Below are positions 45,684 through 54,011 of a stretch of DNA of 64,000 nucleotides, piece by piece. The stretch's first letter is position 1. Each line of letters opens with the position of its first letter. The translations under genes were made by a program, and so were the position numbers. The notes beneath the pieces were generated by a model. The model saw only the letters and a program-made list of their open reading frames with translations, did not search any database and was not told where the DNA came from. This DNA comes from Actinomycetota bacterium (lineage in GTDB: Bacteria; Actinomycetota; Acidimicrobiia; Acidimicrobiales; Ilumatobacteraceae), in contig VGAK01000004.1 in the NCBI GenBank assembly GCA_016870775.1, positions 1 through 64,000 of the forward strand. The letters run 5' to 3'.

Positions 45684-48265
45684 GGGAGTCCGGAGCGATC
45701 CGCCGGGCGTTCCTGGACCAACTCGCGCACCAACCCGACCCCTTCCAGGTCCAGGCGATGGATTCGCTGGACGAGGGCGCCTCAGTCCTCGTTGCGGCAC
45801 CGACCGGGTCGGGAAAGACCCTCGTGGCTGAGTACGCGGTCGCACTCGCACTGGCCCGGGGCAAGCGCGCCTTCTACACGACGCCGATCAAAGCCCTCTC
45901 CAACCAGAAGCACCGGGATTTCGGGGTCCAGATGGGTGGTTCGCGTGTGGGCCTGGTGACGGGCGACAACAGCGTGAACAACGAGGCCCCGCTCGTGGTG
46001 ATGACCACCGAAGTGCTGCGCAACATGATCTATGCGGGCTCCACGCGTCTCGATGACCTTGGGGTCGTCATCCTCGACGAGGTGCACTACCTCCAGGACG
46101 CCTATCGCGGGCCGGTCTGGGAGGAGGTGATCATCCAATTGCCGCCCGAGGTGCAATTGGTCTGTCTCTCGGCGACGGTGTCGAACGCCGACGAAGTCGC
46201 CGAGTGGCTCACCACCGTCCGGGGGAGAACCGACGCGATCATCGAGCGGACCAGGCCCGTGGAGCTGGTGACCCATTTCGCCCACAGGGATTCAGCGACT
46301 GGTCGTGTGGAGATGAACGAGACGATCACGGCGGGAGAGCCCAATCGCCACCTGCAGAAATTGATGGTGTCGAAGGGGCCGCACTCGGGGCCCCGCAGGA
46401 ATGCTCGTCCGCGACGACGGTTTTCTCCACCGTCGCGGACCGAGACCATCGAACTCCTGGAATCGCGCCAGATGCTCCCGGCGATCGTGTTCATCTTCAG
46501 CCGCGCCCAATGCGAGGACGCGGTGGCATCGTGCTCGCGGGACGGCATCGTGCTCACATCCGCCGACGAGGAGGACCAGATCGTCTCGATCATCGAGGAG
46601 CACTGCGCGGTGCTGTCCGGCGACGACCGGGTTGCCCTGGGGTACGACCGCTTCGTCGACGATGTGTCGGCGGGAATCGCCTGTCACCACGCGGGGATGA
46701 TCCCGATGTTCAAGGAGGCCGTGGAGCAGTGCTTCGTGCGGGGTCTCGTCAAGGTCGTGTTCGCCACCGAGACCCTCGCGGTGGGCATCAACATGCCCGC
46801 ACGGGCGGTTGTGATCGAGAAACTCACCAAGTACACCGGGGAGCACCACGCGCTGCTGCGTGCGTCGGAGTACACCCAGTTGACGGGCAGGGCCGGCCGA
46901 CGCGGCCTCGACGAGATCGGTCACGCGATTGCTCTGTGGAGCCCGTGGGTCAGCTTCGATCAGGCAGCCGGACTTGCGCTGAGCAGGTCGTTCCGACTCA
47001 CGTCGGCGTTCCGCCCCACCTACAACATGGCGGTCAACATGGTGGCGAACCATTCGCGGGAGGGTGCCGAGCACATCTTGAATCTGTCGTTCGCCCAGTT
47101 CCAGGCCGACCGTGACGTCGTGACCACGGAGGCCCAACTCGAGCGTCGCCGTCGCGAACTCGCTCTGCTCGAGGGACCCGCGACCGAGGCGCGAGGCCGA
47201 CCCGAGTCCGGACCATCGTCGTCGGGCGCTGAAGTCCCGGGTCTCGATGGGGAATCGCCCGGGGTTCCCGCTGGCGACGTCGAGGCAGAGATTGCCCTGC
47301 GCTCGCTGAGACCAGGCGATGTCGTCGTCTTCGACGCCGCCAATATCAGGGGAAGGGGACTGGTCCTTGCCACCGCATCCCGGCGTTCTGGGACCAGGCT
47401 GACTGTGCTGTCGCCCTCGCGCAAGACCGTCGAGGTCTCCGCCCGGGACCTGCGGTCGCTTCCGTCTCGCGCCGCTCGTGTCGATCTGCCGGTTCCTTTC
47501 GAACCGGCGCGCACAGAGTTCATCCGGGAGGCCGCCTCACGGTTGGTGAAGGCTCGGATCGACGACTCTTCCCCGGGGCGTGCGGTGAATCACTCGGGGC
47601 GCCGGACCGACGGCGCCGCGGACTCAGCGCGCGCGCTGCGGCGTCTCCGCCGGGAGATCGAGCAGATGGAGAACCGGGTGGGCCGGCGGTCCGGTTCGGT
47701 CTCGGCGCGGTTCATGGATGTCGTCGGGATGCTCGAGGAGCTCGGGTGCGTGAGGGACTGGTCGCTTCTGCCCAAGGGATCGACACTCGCGGGGATCTTC
47801 CACGAATCGGATCTCCTGATCGTGGAGGTCATCACGTCGCGAACCCTTGACAAATTGGCCCCGGTGGATCTGGTGGCCGTGCTGTCGACCCTGGTGTTCG
47901 AACCGCGCGGTAACGAGGCGTCCTCGGCACGGTGGCCCAATGACACTGTGCGCCAGTGCGCCAGGCGAATCGAACGCATCAGCATGCGGATCCAAGCCAT
48001 GGAAGCCTCGCGGCACATGGCGCGGCATCGTCCGCCTCATCCGGGAATCGTGTGGGAGATGTCCGCGTGGGCGAACGGCCGACCGCTGAGCCGCATCATC
48101 GACGACGATCTCACGCCGGGGGACTTCGTGCGCACGACGCGCCAGATCATCGACCTCCTGCGACAGATCTCCCTCGTGGCGCCCTCGGAGGTGCTGCGCG
48201 GAACCGCCGAGGAGGCGGTGCGCTTGATCAATCGGGGTGTCGTCGCGGCCGCGGGGACCAGATGA
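45680..48265 (+). CDS. helY: Ski2/Mtr4-like DExH-box RNA helicase HelY
   Basis: 861 aa. The RecA-like core has AAPTGSGKTLVAEY (motif I), LDEVHYLQD (DEVH, motif II), LSATVSN (motif III), VVFATETLAVGINMPAR (V) and QLTGRAGRRGLD (VI). The arch and helical C-terminal part are shorter and actinobacterial in type. Family members unwind structured RNA for decay or processing. The GTG start overlaps the tatC stop, so it is translated with the Tat genes although a functional link is not known. It ends in ATGA with the next gene. Confidence 0.94.
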   Translation: MRESGAIRRAFLDQLAHQPDPFQVQAMDSLDEGASVLVAAPTGSGKTLVAEYAVALALARGKRAFYTTPIKALSNQKHRDFGVQMGGSRVGLVTGDNSVNNEAPLVVMTTEVLRNMIYAGSTRLDDLGVVILDEVHYLQDAYRGPVWEEVIIQLPPEVQLVCLSATVSNADEVAEWLTTVRGRTDAIIERTRPVELVTHFAHRDSATGRVEMNETITAGEPNRHLQKLMVSKGPHSGPRRNARPRRRFSPPSRTETIELLESRQMLPAIVFIFSRAQCEDAVASCSRDGIVLTSADEEDQIVSIIEEHCAVLSGDDRVALGYDRFVDDVSAGIACHHAGMIPMFKEAVEQCFVRGLVKVVFATETLAVGINMPARAVVIEKLTKYTGEHHALLRASEYTQLTGRAGRRGLDEIGHAIALWSPWVSFDQAAGLALSRSFRLTSAFRPTYNMAVNMVANHSREGAEHILNLSFAQFQADRDVVTTEAQLERRRRELALLEGPATEARGRPESGPSSSGAEVPGLDGESPGVPAGDVEAEIALRSLRPGDVVVFDAANIRGRGLVLATASRRSGTRLTVLSPSRKTVEVSARDLRSLPSRAARVDLPVPFEPARTEFIREAASRLVKARIDDSSPGRAVNHSGRRTDGAADSARALRRLRREIEQMENRVGRRSGSVSARFMDVVGMLEELGCVRDWSLLPKGSTLAGIFHESDLLIVEVITSRTLDKLAPVDLVAVLSTLVFEPRGNEASSARWPNDTVRQCARRIERISMRIQAMEASRHMARHRPPHPGIVWEMSAWANGRPLSRIIDDDLTPGDFVRTTRQIIDLLRQISLVAPSEVLRGTAEEAVRLINRGVVAAAGTR

Positions 48266-48861
48266 ACGGGGGCATCGAGAAAGGTCGCGACTGGGGTCGC
48301 CAGTCGCGGGTCCCCGACGACGCGACCCGATGCCGGAGCGATGCGGATGCGGGGGTGGCACGAGGGCCGGTGGTGCTCGCGGGCGGTGATGTCCACCGAG
48401 GGCTCGGCCGGCCCGCGCCGAAATCACCCGGCGAGGAGTCCGTGCTGGTGGAGGTGGACCGCATGGTGTGCTCGATCACCACACGCACGGGACAGGTGCA
48501 CATTCCGGCACTCGCGCACGTGGTGGTCGGTCGACTGCTGTGGCCCGGCGTCTTCGAGGCGTGCGTGAACGCTGGGTTCGTCGGTGGCAGGAACCTGACA
48601 CCCCGCTCACACCCCGGCGACGGCCGATTCGAGACGATCCGCCTCGAGCCGAGCATGGGTCTGCGCCAACGCTGGGCGGCATGGCACAGGTCGAGGCTGG
48701 GTGCGCACGTACCCCATCCCCTCGTCCGGATCGTCCCGACCACGCAATGGTCGTGCGTGCGCAGGAGATGGGAACCTCTCGCGATCGATGGTGTCTTGAT
48801 ACCCGGCTGGGTCTCGGTCGAGGTTGTCGTCGAGGCCGGCGCGGTGCAAGTGCATTTGTGA
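48262..48861 (+). CDS. Hypothetical protein coupled to helY
   Basis: 199 aa without a recognised family. The first 45 residues are polar and probably disordered. The rest alternates short strands and helices (VLVEVDRMVCSITTRTGQVHIPALAHVVVGRLLWPG, then WSCVRRRWEPLAIDGVLIPGWVSVEVVVEAG). No signal peptide or membrane helix. ATG 48262 overlaps the helY stop, so it is co-translated with the helicase and could be a partner. Base composition is like its neighbours. Confidence 0.65.
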   Translation: MNGGIEKGRDWGRQSRVPDDATRCRSDADAGVARGPVVLAGGDVHRGLGRPAPKSPGEESVLVEVDRMVCSITTRTGQVHIPALAHVVVGRLLWPGVFEACVNAGFVGGRNLTPRSHPGDGRFETIRLEPSMGLRQRWAAWHRSRLGAHVPHPLVRIVPTTQWSCVRRRWEPLAIDGVLIPGWVSVEVVVEAGAVQVHL

Positions 48862-48872
48862 GCACCCCGGCC

Positions 48873-48878
48873 TAACCT
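48873..48878 (+). promoter_or_regulatory. -10 hexamer TAACCT, leaderless type
   Basis: Ends 7 bases before GTG 48886. Confidence 0.55.
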
Positions 48879-48885
48879 TTGCCCG

Positions 48886-50091
48886 GTGCGGGACGACGCC
48901 GACATCGAGGCTCTCAAAGCGAGGGCGATCGCGGCAATCGACGCCGCTGCTGCCGACTTGGTCGAGGTCAGCCACGACATTCACGGTCACCCTGAACAGA
49001 ACTACGAGGAGAGGTTCGCTGCCGACCTGCTCGCGCGCACGGCATCACGTCACGGCATGGATGTCGCGCTCGGTGTGTACGGGCCCGACACCGCTGTCGG
49101 CGCTGAGTTCGGGGGCGGTCCGCTCGTGTGCGTGATGAGCGAGTACGACGCCCTGCCCGACATCGGTCACGGATGCGGCCACAACGTGATCGCGGCGGCT
49201 GGTCTGGGGGCCGCCATCGGCCTGGCGGCAGTCGCCGGCGACGCGGGCGGTCGGCTCAGGTGGCTCGGAACCCCCGCCGAGGAGGGCGGCGGCGGAAAGA
49301 TCGTCATGGCCCGCAACGGTGCCCTGGCCGATGTGGAGCTCGCCATGATGGTGCACTCGGCGGATGCCGACCTGACCCAGATCGATGCGATCGCTCTCCA
49401 ACAGTTGGTGGTCGAGTACACGGGAACCGAGGCACATGCGGCCGCAGCGCCGCACATGGGCCGCAACGCCCTCGATGCTGCCGTGCTGGGGTACATGGGT
49501 GTGGCGGCCCTGCGCCAGCACATCAGGTCCACGGAGCGGGTGCACGGGATCTTCACCAAGGCTGGCGACAAGCCCAACATCGTCCCCCGTGAAGCCGGCA
49601 CCGAGTGGTACGTCAGATCCGACACGATCGGATCCCTCGAGGAATTGAAGCCGCGCGTCCTGGCCGCCCTCGAGGCGGGTGCACACGCCTGCGGATGCGG
49701 CGTGTCGCATCGATGGGTGGGGGCCCCCTATGCGGATCTGATCTCGAACGACACTGCGGCGTCTTTGTATGTCGCAAATGCAGCGAGACTCGGCCGGAGT
49801 GTCTCGGACCCCCGCACGGGTGTCCACCGAGTGGTGGGGAGCACGGACATGGGCAATGTGAGCCATCTCGTGCCCACGATTCACCCGATGATCGCCGCCG
49901 CGCCCCGGGGGACCGTGATCCACACCGCCGACTTCGCCACGCATGCCCGTGGCTCCCTCGCAGACGCAGCCGTCGTCGATGGAGCGAAGGCGATGGCCCT
50001 CACGGTCATCGATGCGTGGGTCGATGGGGGAGTGCGTCGCGCGATCGCCGAGGAGTTCTCCCGCACCGGTCCCGACACCTCGGTGCTGTAG
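48886..50091 (+). CDS. M20 family metallo-amidohydrolase
   Basis: 401 aa. MSEYDALPDIGHGCGHN carries the metal Asp/His/Cys cluster of the M20D (aminoacylase/AbgB, PM20D2-like) branch. TPAEEGGGGKIVM has the catalytic and metal Glu pair. A dimerisation lid follows (VVEYTGTEAHAAAAPHMGRNALDAA), and GSTDMGNVSHLVP contains late active-site residues. Likely substrates are N-acyl amino acids or small dipeptides. It has its own promoter and is separated from the next gene by 158 bases that show only that gene's -10. Confidence 0.9.
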   Translation: MRDDADIEALKARAIAAIDAAAADLVEVSHDIHGHPEQNYEERFAADLLARTASRHGMDVALGVYGPDTAVGAEFGGGPLVCVMSEYDALPDIGHGCGHNVIAAAGLGAAIGLAAVAGDAGGRLRWLGTPAEEGGGGKIVMARNGALADVELAMMVHSADADLTQIDAIALQQLVVEYTGTEAHAAAAPHMGRNALDAAVLGYMGVAALRQHIRSTERVHGIFTKAGDKPNIVPREAGTEWYVRSDTIGSLEELKPRVLAALEAGAHACGCGVSHRWVGAPYADLISNDTAASLYVANAARLGRSVSDPRTGVHRVVGSTDMGNVSHLVPTIHPMIAAAPRGTVIHTADFATHARGSLADAAVVDGAKAMALTVIDAWVDGGVRRAIAEEFSRTGPDTSVL

Positions 50092-50235
50092 AGCCTCCGA
50101 GCCGGTTCACCACAGTTCCGCGCTGGGGCGCACCCGGAACATTCCGGCGCACTTGTGCGCTGGTGCTCGAGAGAGGTCTGGCCGTTGCCTCGTCCCGGTG
50201 CGTCGGCAATCACCGTCGCCCCGCCCGGGGACTCC

Positions 50236-50241
50236 TAGGCT
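50236..50241 (+). promoter_or_regulatory. -10 hexamer TAGGCT, leaderless type
   Basis: Ends 8 bases before GTG 50250. Confidence 0.5.
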
Positions 50242-50249
50242 TGCCCGCC

Positions 50250-51854
50250 GTGGCGGTCTATGTCCCCGAGCAGTACACGGACACCGAGGCCGAGATCCTG
50301 CGCCGGTACTTCACCAATCTGGACCTGCCGGTGTTCGGTCTCGTGAATCTTCCCGAGGTGGTCAAGGGGGCCTTGTTCGCGAGATACAGCAGGACGCACA
50401 AGAGTCTGCGCAGGTTGTTCCTCGACGAATTCGTGAACGATCTGGATGTTTCGGGTGACGTGGCCGTCGACGCCACTGTCGGTGTCGACCGTGCCGAGGC
50501 GCTCTATGAGAAGGTGTTCGTGGAATACGGGGACGACTCGGTGGCCCAACTCGGGGGCGTGCACCTGGCCTGCGAGCAGGCCTCGAACGTCCTCACCAAG
50601 ATCCTCGAGTGGGGCCGCCTGATGAGCTATCTCGAGCAGAGCACCCGGTACATCTCCTACGATGAGCGTCTCGGGGGTCGCTATCGCTACTACCGCGATC
50701 CCGACCTCCTGGCCGGTCGATTCGGAACCCGTTACGTCGGTGACATGGACCGGATGTTCGACTCCTACTGCCGCTTGGCCGAGGCCGTCACGGAGCACGT
50801 GCGCGAAACAGTGAGTCGTGGCAAGGGTGACAGCGACTTCGTCTTCCGGCAGGCGACACGTGCCAAGGCCCTCGATGCGGTGCGGGGTGCCCTGCCGGCG
50901 GCGTCGTTGTCGAACGTCGGGATCTACGGCACGGGTCAGGCATTCGAGGCGCTGCTGCTGCGCATGCGGGCCCACCCGCTCCCAGAGGCGCGCCACTACG
51001 GCGATCTGATGCTGGGAGAGCTCCGCAAGGTGATCCCGAGCTTCCTTCGTCGCGTCGACGTGCCGGACAGGGGCGGACGATGGTCGGAGTACTTGTCGAG
51101 CACGAGCCGGGACACAGCCGGTGTCGTCGAGCGTCTGCTCGGTGACACCATCGCCACCGAGGTGGACGAAGTGACGCTCGTGGACTTCGACCCGGAGGGG
51201 GAGGACAAAGTCGTCGCGGCGGTGCTCTACCCGCAGTCGCACCTGCCAGAGAGCCAGATTCGGGCGAGGGTCGCGTCCATGTCCATCGAGGACAAGATCG
51301 CGGTGTTGCGTGCCTATGTGGGTGAGCGCGAGAATCGCCGCCACAAGCCCGGGCGCGCTTTCGAGCGGACCGGTTACCGCTTCGATGTGCTGTCGGATTA
51401 CGGCGCTTTCCGGGATCTTCAGCGGCACCGGCTGCTGACGATCGAGTGGCAACCGCTCACGCCGTACCACGGCTACTCCAGACCCGATCTGGTCGATTCG
51501 GCGAACTGTGCCGAGGTGTTCGACGAAGTCATGGAACGGTCGTCGTTGCTCTACGACTCCCTCGTGGGGGACCATCCTCACCAAGCCGCATATGCGGTCG
51601 CGATGGCGTACAGGATCAGGTACGTGATGCAGTTCAATGCGCGCCAGGCCGTCCACATGCTGGAGCTGCGCTCCGGTCCGCAGGGGCATCCCGCCTACCG
51701 GCGCGTGGCCCTCGACATGCACCGCCAGATCGCCGAGGTGGCCCAGCATCGTGCGATCGCAGCCACCATGACCCACATGACGACCGAGGAGCCCGAACTG
51801 GAGCGACTCGAGGCGGAGCGAAGGGCCGAGAAACGCAGATCCGGCCTGAATTGA
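50250..51854 (+). CDS. Tandem ThyX-like protein (FAD-dependent thymidylate synthase family, duplicated)
   Basis: 534 aa, about twice the 220-250 residues of ordinary ThyX, with two related halves. The first half has EWGRLMSYLEQSTRY near residue 125, which keeps the Ser, Glu, Ser and Arg-Tyr of the ThyX signature RHRxxSxNExSxRY but not the RHR start. The second half has LQRHRLLTIEWQPLT, which keeps RHR but loses the remainder, and later FNARQAVHMLELRSG, which resembles the ThyX nucleotide-binding tail. It may still make dTMP from dUMP, or be a non-synthase relative. GTG 50250 follows a TAGGCT element. Confidence 0.75.
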   Translation: MAVYVPEQYTDTEAEILRRYFTNLDLPVFGLVNLPEVVKGALFARYSRTHKSLRRLFLDEFVNDLDVSGDVAVDATVGVDRAEALYEKVFVEYGDDSVAQLGGVHLACEQASNVLTKILEWGRLMSYLEQSTRYISYDERLGGRYRYYRDPDLLAGRFGTRYVGDMDRMFDSYCRLAEAVTEHVRETVSRGKGDSDFVFRQATRAKALDAVRGALPAASLSNVGIYGTGQAFEALLLRMRAHPLPEARHYGDLMLGELRKVIPSFLRRVDVPDRGGRWSEYLSSTSRDTAGVVERLLGDTIATEVDEVTLVDFDPEGEDKVVAAVLYPQSHLPESQIRARVASMSIEDKIAVLRAYVGERENRRHKPGRAFERTGYRFDVLSDYGAFRDLQRHRLLTIEWQPLTPYHGYSRPDLVDSANCAEVFDEVMERSSLLYDSLVGDHPHQAAYAVAMAYRIRYVMQFNARQAVHMLELRSGPQGHPAYRRVALDMHRQIAEVAQHRAIAATMTHMTTEEPELERLEAERRAEKRRSGLN

Positions 51855-52023
51855 CGCAATGAGGCGCTTCGGGGGCTGAACACTCGGGTGACCCCGGCCT
51901 GTGGACAACCCGTTGCACAAGGGACCAATGTCGGGCGATCCGGAACGAATGTCGGTGTGTTCGCGCGCCTGAGCCCTCCTCTGCCTATGATCGCGCGCTG
52001 AACCACGTCGGGAGGAACCACAC
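51855..52023. other. Intergenic region with -10 TATGAT, SD sequence and a DnaA-box-like 9-mer
   Basis: A TATGAT hexamer lies at 51986-51991, then a 32-base leader with GGGAGG (52010-52015) before GTG 52024. This is one of the few conventional leadered promoters here. TGTGGACAA at 51900-51908 matches the high-GC actinobacterial DnaA box (TTGTCCACA on the minus strand), but it is single. Confidence 0.5.
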
Positions 52024-52476
52024 GTGTCACAAGATGACATCGATCCAGAAGAGCTCGACGGTGAGATCGAACTGGAGGTCGACGACCTCGAGTTGGATGG
52101 AGACGAGATTCTCGAGGACGACGAGATCATGGACGAAGATGACGACTTCGCCGATGACGATGAGATCGAAGACGCCGTCCCCACCGAGAAGCCTGCGGCG
52201 AAGAAGGGCGATGATGACGATGAGGACGACGACATGGTCGCCCCCGACGATGTCGAGGAAGACTTGGCCGAGATCCTGAAGGATCGGCTCGCGAGTGAGC
52301 AGGTGGCGGCCGAGGAGGAGGAAACCGAGGAACCGGAGGAAAAGTCCTCGGGCGAGGATGCGCTCCAACCGAAGCGCGCAGACGAGATTCTCTGCAGCAG
52401 CTGCTTCTTGTTGGTGAGACAGGGCGCGCCCGTGTGCCCGGTGGGCGACGACTCCTGCCCGGTGTTCGCCCCGTGA
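52024..52476 (+). CDS. Acidic DUF4193-like protein with C-terminal Cys cluster
   Basis: 150 aa. The first 110 residues are extremely acidic runs of Asp and Glu. The end reads ADEILCSSCFLLVRQ and later VCPVGDDSC, giving Cys residues able to bind zinc. This resembles the actinobacterial DUF4193 proteins, which share an acidic body and a C-terminal CxxCF motif, but similarity in the middle is only compositional. It is driven by a leadered promoter with a strong ribosome site (GGGAGG), suggesting high expression. It overlaps the next gene by GTGA. Confidence 0.7.
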   Translation: MSQDDIDPEELDGEIELEVDDLELDGDEILEDDEIMDEDDDFADDDEIEDAVPTEKPAAKKGDDDDEDDDMVAPDDVEEDLAEILKDRLASEQVAAEEEETEEPEEKSSGEDALQPKRADEILCSSCFLLVRQGAPVCPVGDDSCPVFAP

Positions 52477-52682
52477 ACGCCGTGGCTCGACTCGTGCGGC
52501 GTCTGAGCGACGACGCGCGGCGAGCCATCGACGACACCCGGCGGCAAGCACCCGGCGCACGCATGATCGGAGAACTCACCGTCCGCGAGGGTGTGCGTTT
52601 CGTGCGCCGCAGACTCGGCCTCGGAGGTTCGGGCCCGGATCGATCCTCCGGGGGCGGGACGCCGGGTCCGGGGGGTCAATGA
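52473..52682 (+). CDS. Small basic protein of unknown function
   Basis: 69 aa, Arg-rich helical N-terminal part (VARLVRRLSDDARRAIDDTRRQ) and a Gly/Ser/Pro tail. The charge is opposite to that of the acidic protein encoded just upstream, with which it is translationally coupled (GTGA). It also overlaps the acetyltransferase gene (ATGA). No family recognised. Confidence 0.55.
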   Translation: MNAVARLVRRLSDDARRAIDDTRRQAPGARMIGELTVREGVRFVRRRLGLGGSGPDRSSGGGTPGPGGQ

Positions 52683-53131
52683 ACTCGTCGGCTGACGCGA
52701 TCTTCGTCCGTCGCCCAACGTCGGGGGAGGAGGAACTCCTCGCGGCCCACAGGTCGGCGGCCCTGGAGGAATCGGGGCGGTACCGGGGCGAGCCATGGAG
52801 TCCGACCGATGACCTCGCATCCGACGCGACGGTGGTTCTCGTGGCCGGCGTCGGGGTGACGGTGATGGCCTCGGTTGAGGCCGCTCAACAGGGCCGATCG
52901 GGACGCTGGTGGATCCGCCACGTGCATGTCGAGGAGCGCGCCCGCGAGGTGGGTCTCGGTGATGCGATGATGCTTGCCGTCACCTCCGAAGTTGCCCGGT
53001 GCGGTGGCACGTGGATCGGCGCGTCCGCCCAGCCGGGGGATCGCTCGCTCAAGAATCTGTACGAGCGCCACGGACTGGTGGCACGCACGATCCTCGTCGG
53101 TCGTGCGGTGGAGCCGAGACCCGCGGAGTGA
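52679..53131 (+). CDS. GNAT family N-acetyltransferase
   Basis: 150 aa. The acetyl-CoA pyrophosphate-binding loop is in VEERAREVGLGDAMM (R-x-x-G-x-G/A type), preceded by the beta-4 strand RWWIRHVHV. The C-terminal NLYERHGLVARTILVGR matches motif B (Y-x-x-x-G). It should transfer an acetyl group from acetyl-CoA to an amine of unknown identity: protein N-terminus, antibiotic or small metabolite. Third gene of the operon starting at 52024. Confidence 0.85.
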   Translation: MNSSADAIFVRRPTSGEEELLAAHRSAALEESGRYRGEPWSPTDDLASDATVVLVAGVGVTVMASVEAAQQGRSGRWWIRHVHVEERAREVGLGDAMMLAVTSEVARCGGTWIGASAQPGDRSLKNLYERHGLVARTILVGRAVEPRPAE

Positions 53132-53156
53132 ACCCGACGGTCGGGGACTCGGTCGG

Positions 53157-53966
53157 TCAGCGTCCCTTCCAACGCGGCGGTCGCTTCTCGATGAAGGCCT
53201 CGAGACCCTCCTTGGTGTCCTCCGACGCCATCACCGAGGCGATCGCAGAGTTGGACATCTTCTTCAATGTCTCGTCGTCGGCCCACTGCGACGCGTTGAC
53301 CACCTCACGGCTCGCCCACACCGCGAGCGGTGCGGCGGCAGCTACTTTCTCAGCGAGTTCGAGTGCGACATCGAGCGCCTGGCCCGGTTCGACGAGACGG
53401 TTGACGAGCCCCAACTCGTGTGCACGCTGGGCCGACAAGGGCTCCCCGGTGAGGATGACCTCCATCGCATTCGCCCGACCGATCGCGCGCGGGAGGCGGA
53501 ACAAACCGCCCGCTGCCGCGACGAGGTTGCGCTTCACCTCGGCGAGTCCGAATGCCGAGCGGGTGGTGGCGACCACCATGTCCGAGGCGAGGACGATCTC
53601 GCACCCGCCAGCGGTGGCTAGACCGTCGACGGCCGCGATGATCGGCTTCTTGCGTTCCCTGTACACGTATCCGGCGAAACCGCCGCGCTTCGTGCTGAGA
53701 CGAGCACCCTGACCCGAATTGAGGGCCTTCAGGTCGGCCCCGGCGCAAAAGACCGGGGAGGCTTGACCCTCGGTGTTGGCCGTGAGCACTGCGGCCCACA
53801 CGCCATCCTCGGCCTCGAAACGATCGATGACCGCCTCCATTGCCTCGGCAACGTCGCCGTTGACGGCATTGCGTGCCTCGGGACGATTCAACGTGATGAT
53901 CGCGGTGTTGCCGCGGATGTCGTAGGTGACCTTGGGTGCGCTGGATTCCTGTGATGCGTTTGACAT
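53157..53966 (-). CDS. Enoyl-CoA hydratase/isomerase family protein
   Basis: 269 aa crotonase. SPVFCAGADLKAL and AAVDGLATAGGCEIVLASD form the oxyanion hole, and FGLAEVKRNLVAAAGGLFRLPR covers the second active-site region. The Gly-Glu pairs of true hydratases are not both present, so isomerase or thioesterase-type activity is possible. The C-terminus FIEKRPPRWKGR resembles that of the paralogue at 9557. No leaderless -10 is evident; CAAGAT ends 6 bases before the ATG. Confidence 0.87.
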   Translation of the reverse strand: MSNASQESSAPKVTYDIRGNTAIITLNRPEARNAVNGDVAEAMEAVIDRFEAEDGVWAAVLTANTEGQASPVFCAGADLKALNSGQGARLSTKRGGFAGYVYRERKKPIIAAVDGLATAGGCEIVLASDMVVATTRSAFGLAEVKRNLVAAAGGLFRLPRAIGRANAMEVILTGEPLSAQRAHELGLVNRLVEPGQALDVALELAEKVAAAAPLAVWASREVVNASQWADDETLKKMSNSAIASVMASEDTKEGLEAFIEKRPPRWKGR

Positions 53967-54011
53967 GAACGAATCTTGGCAGGCTCCGAGGTCGTGGCGA
54001 CGATTGCCGGA

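Noticed and set aside
50235..52820. 861-codon minus-strand frame opposite the ThyX-like gene
   Set aside because: No domain, His/Arg-rich composition, and the Ser runs come from antisense of Asp/Glu codons in the acidic gene.
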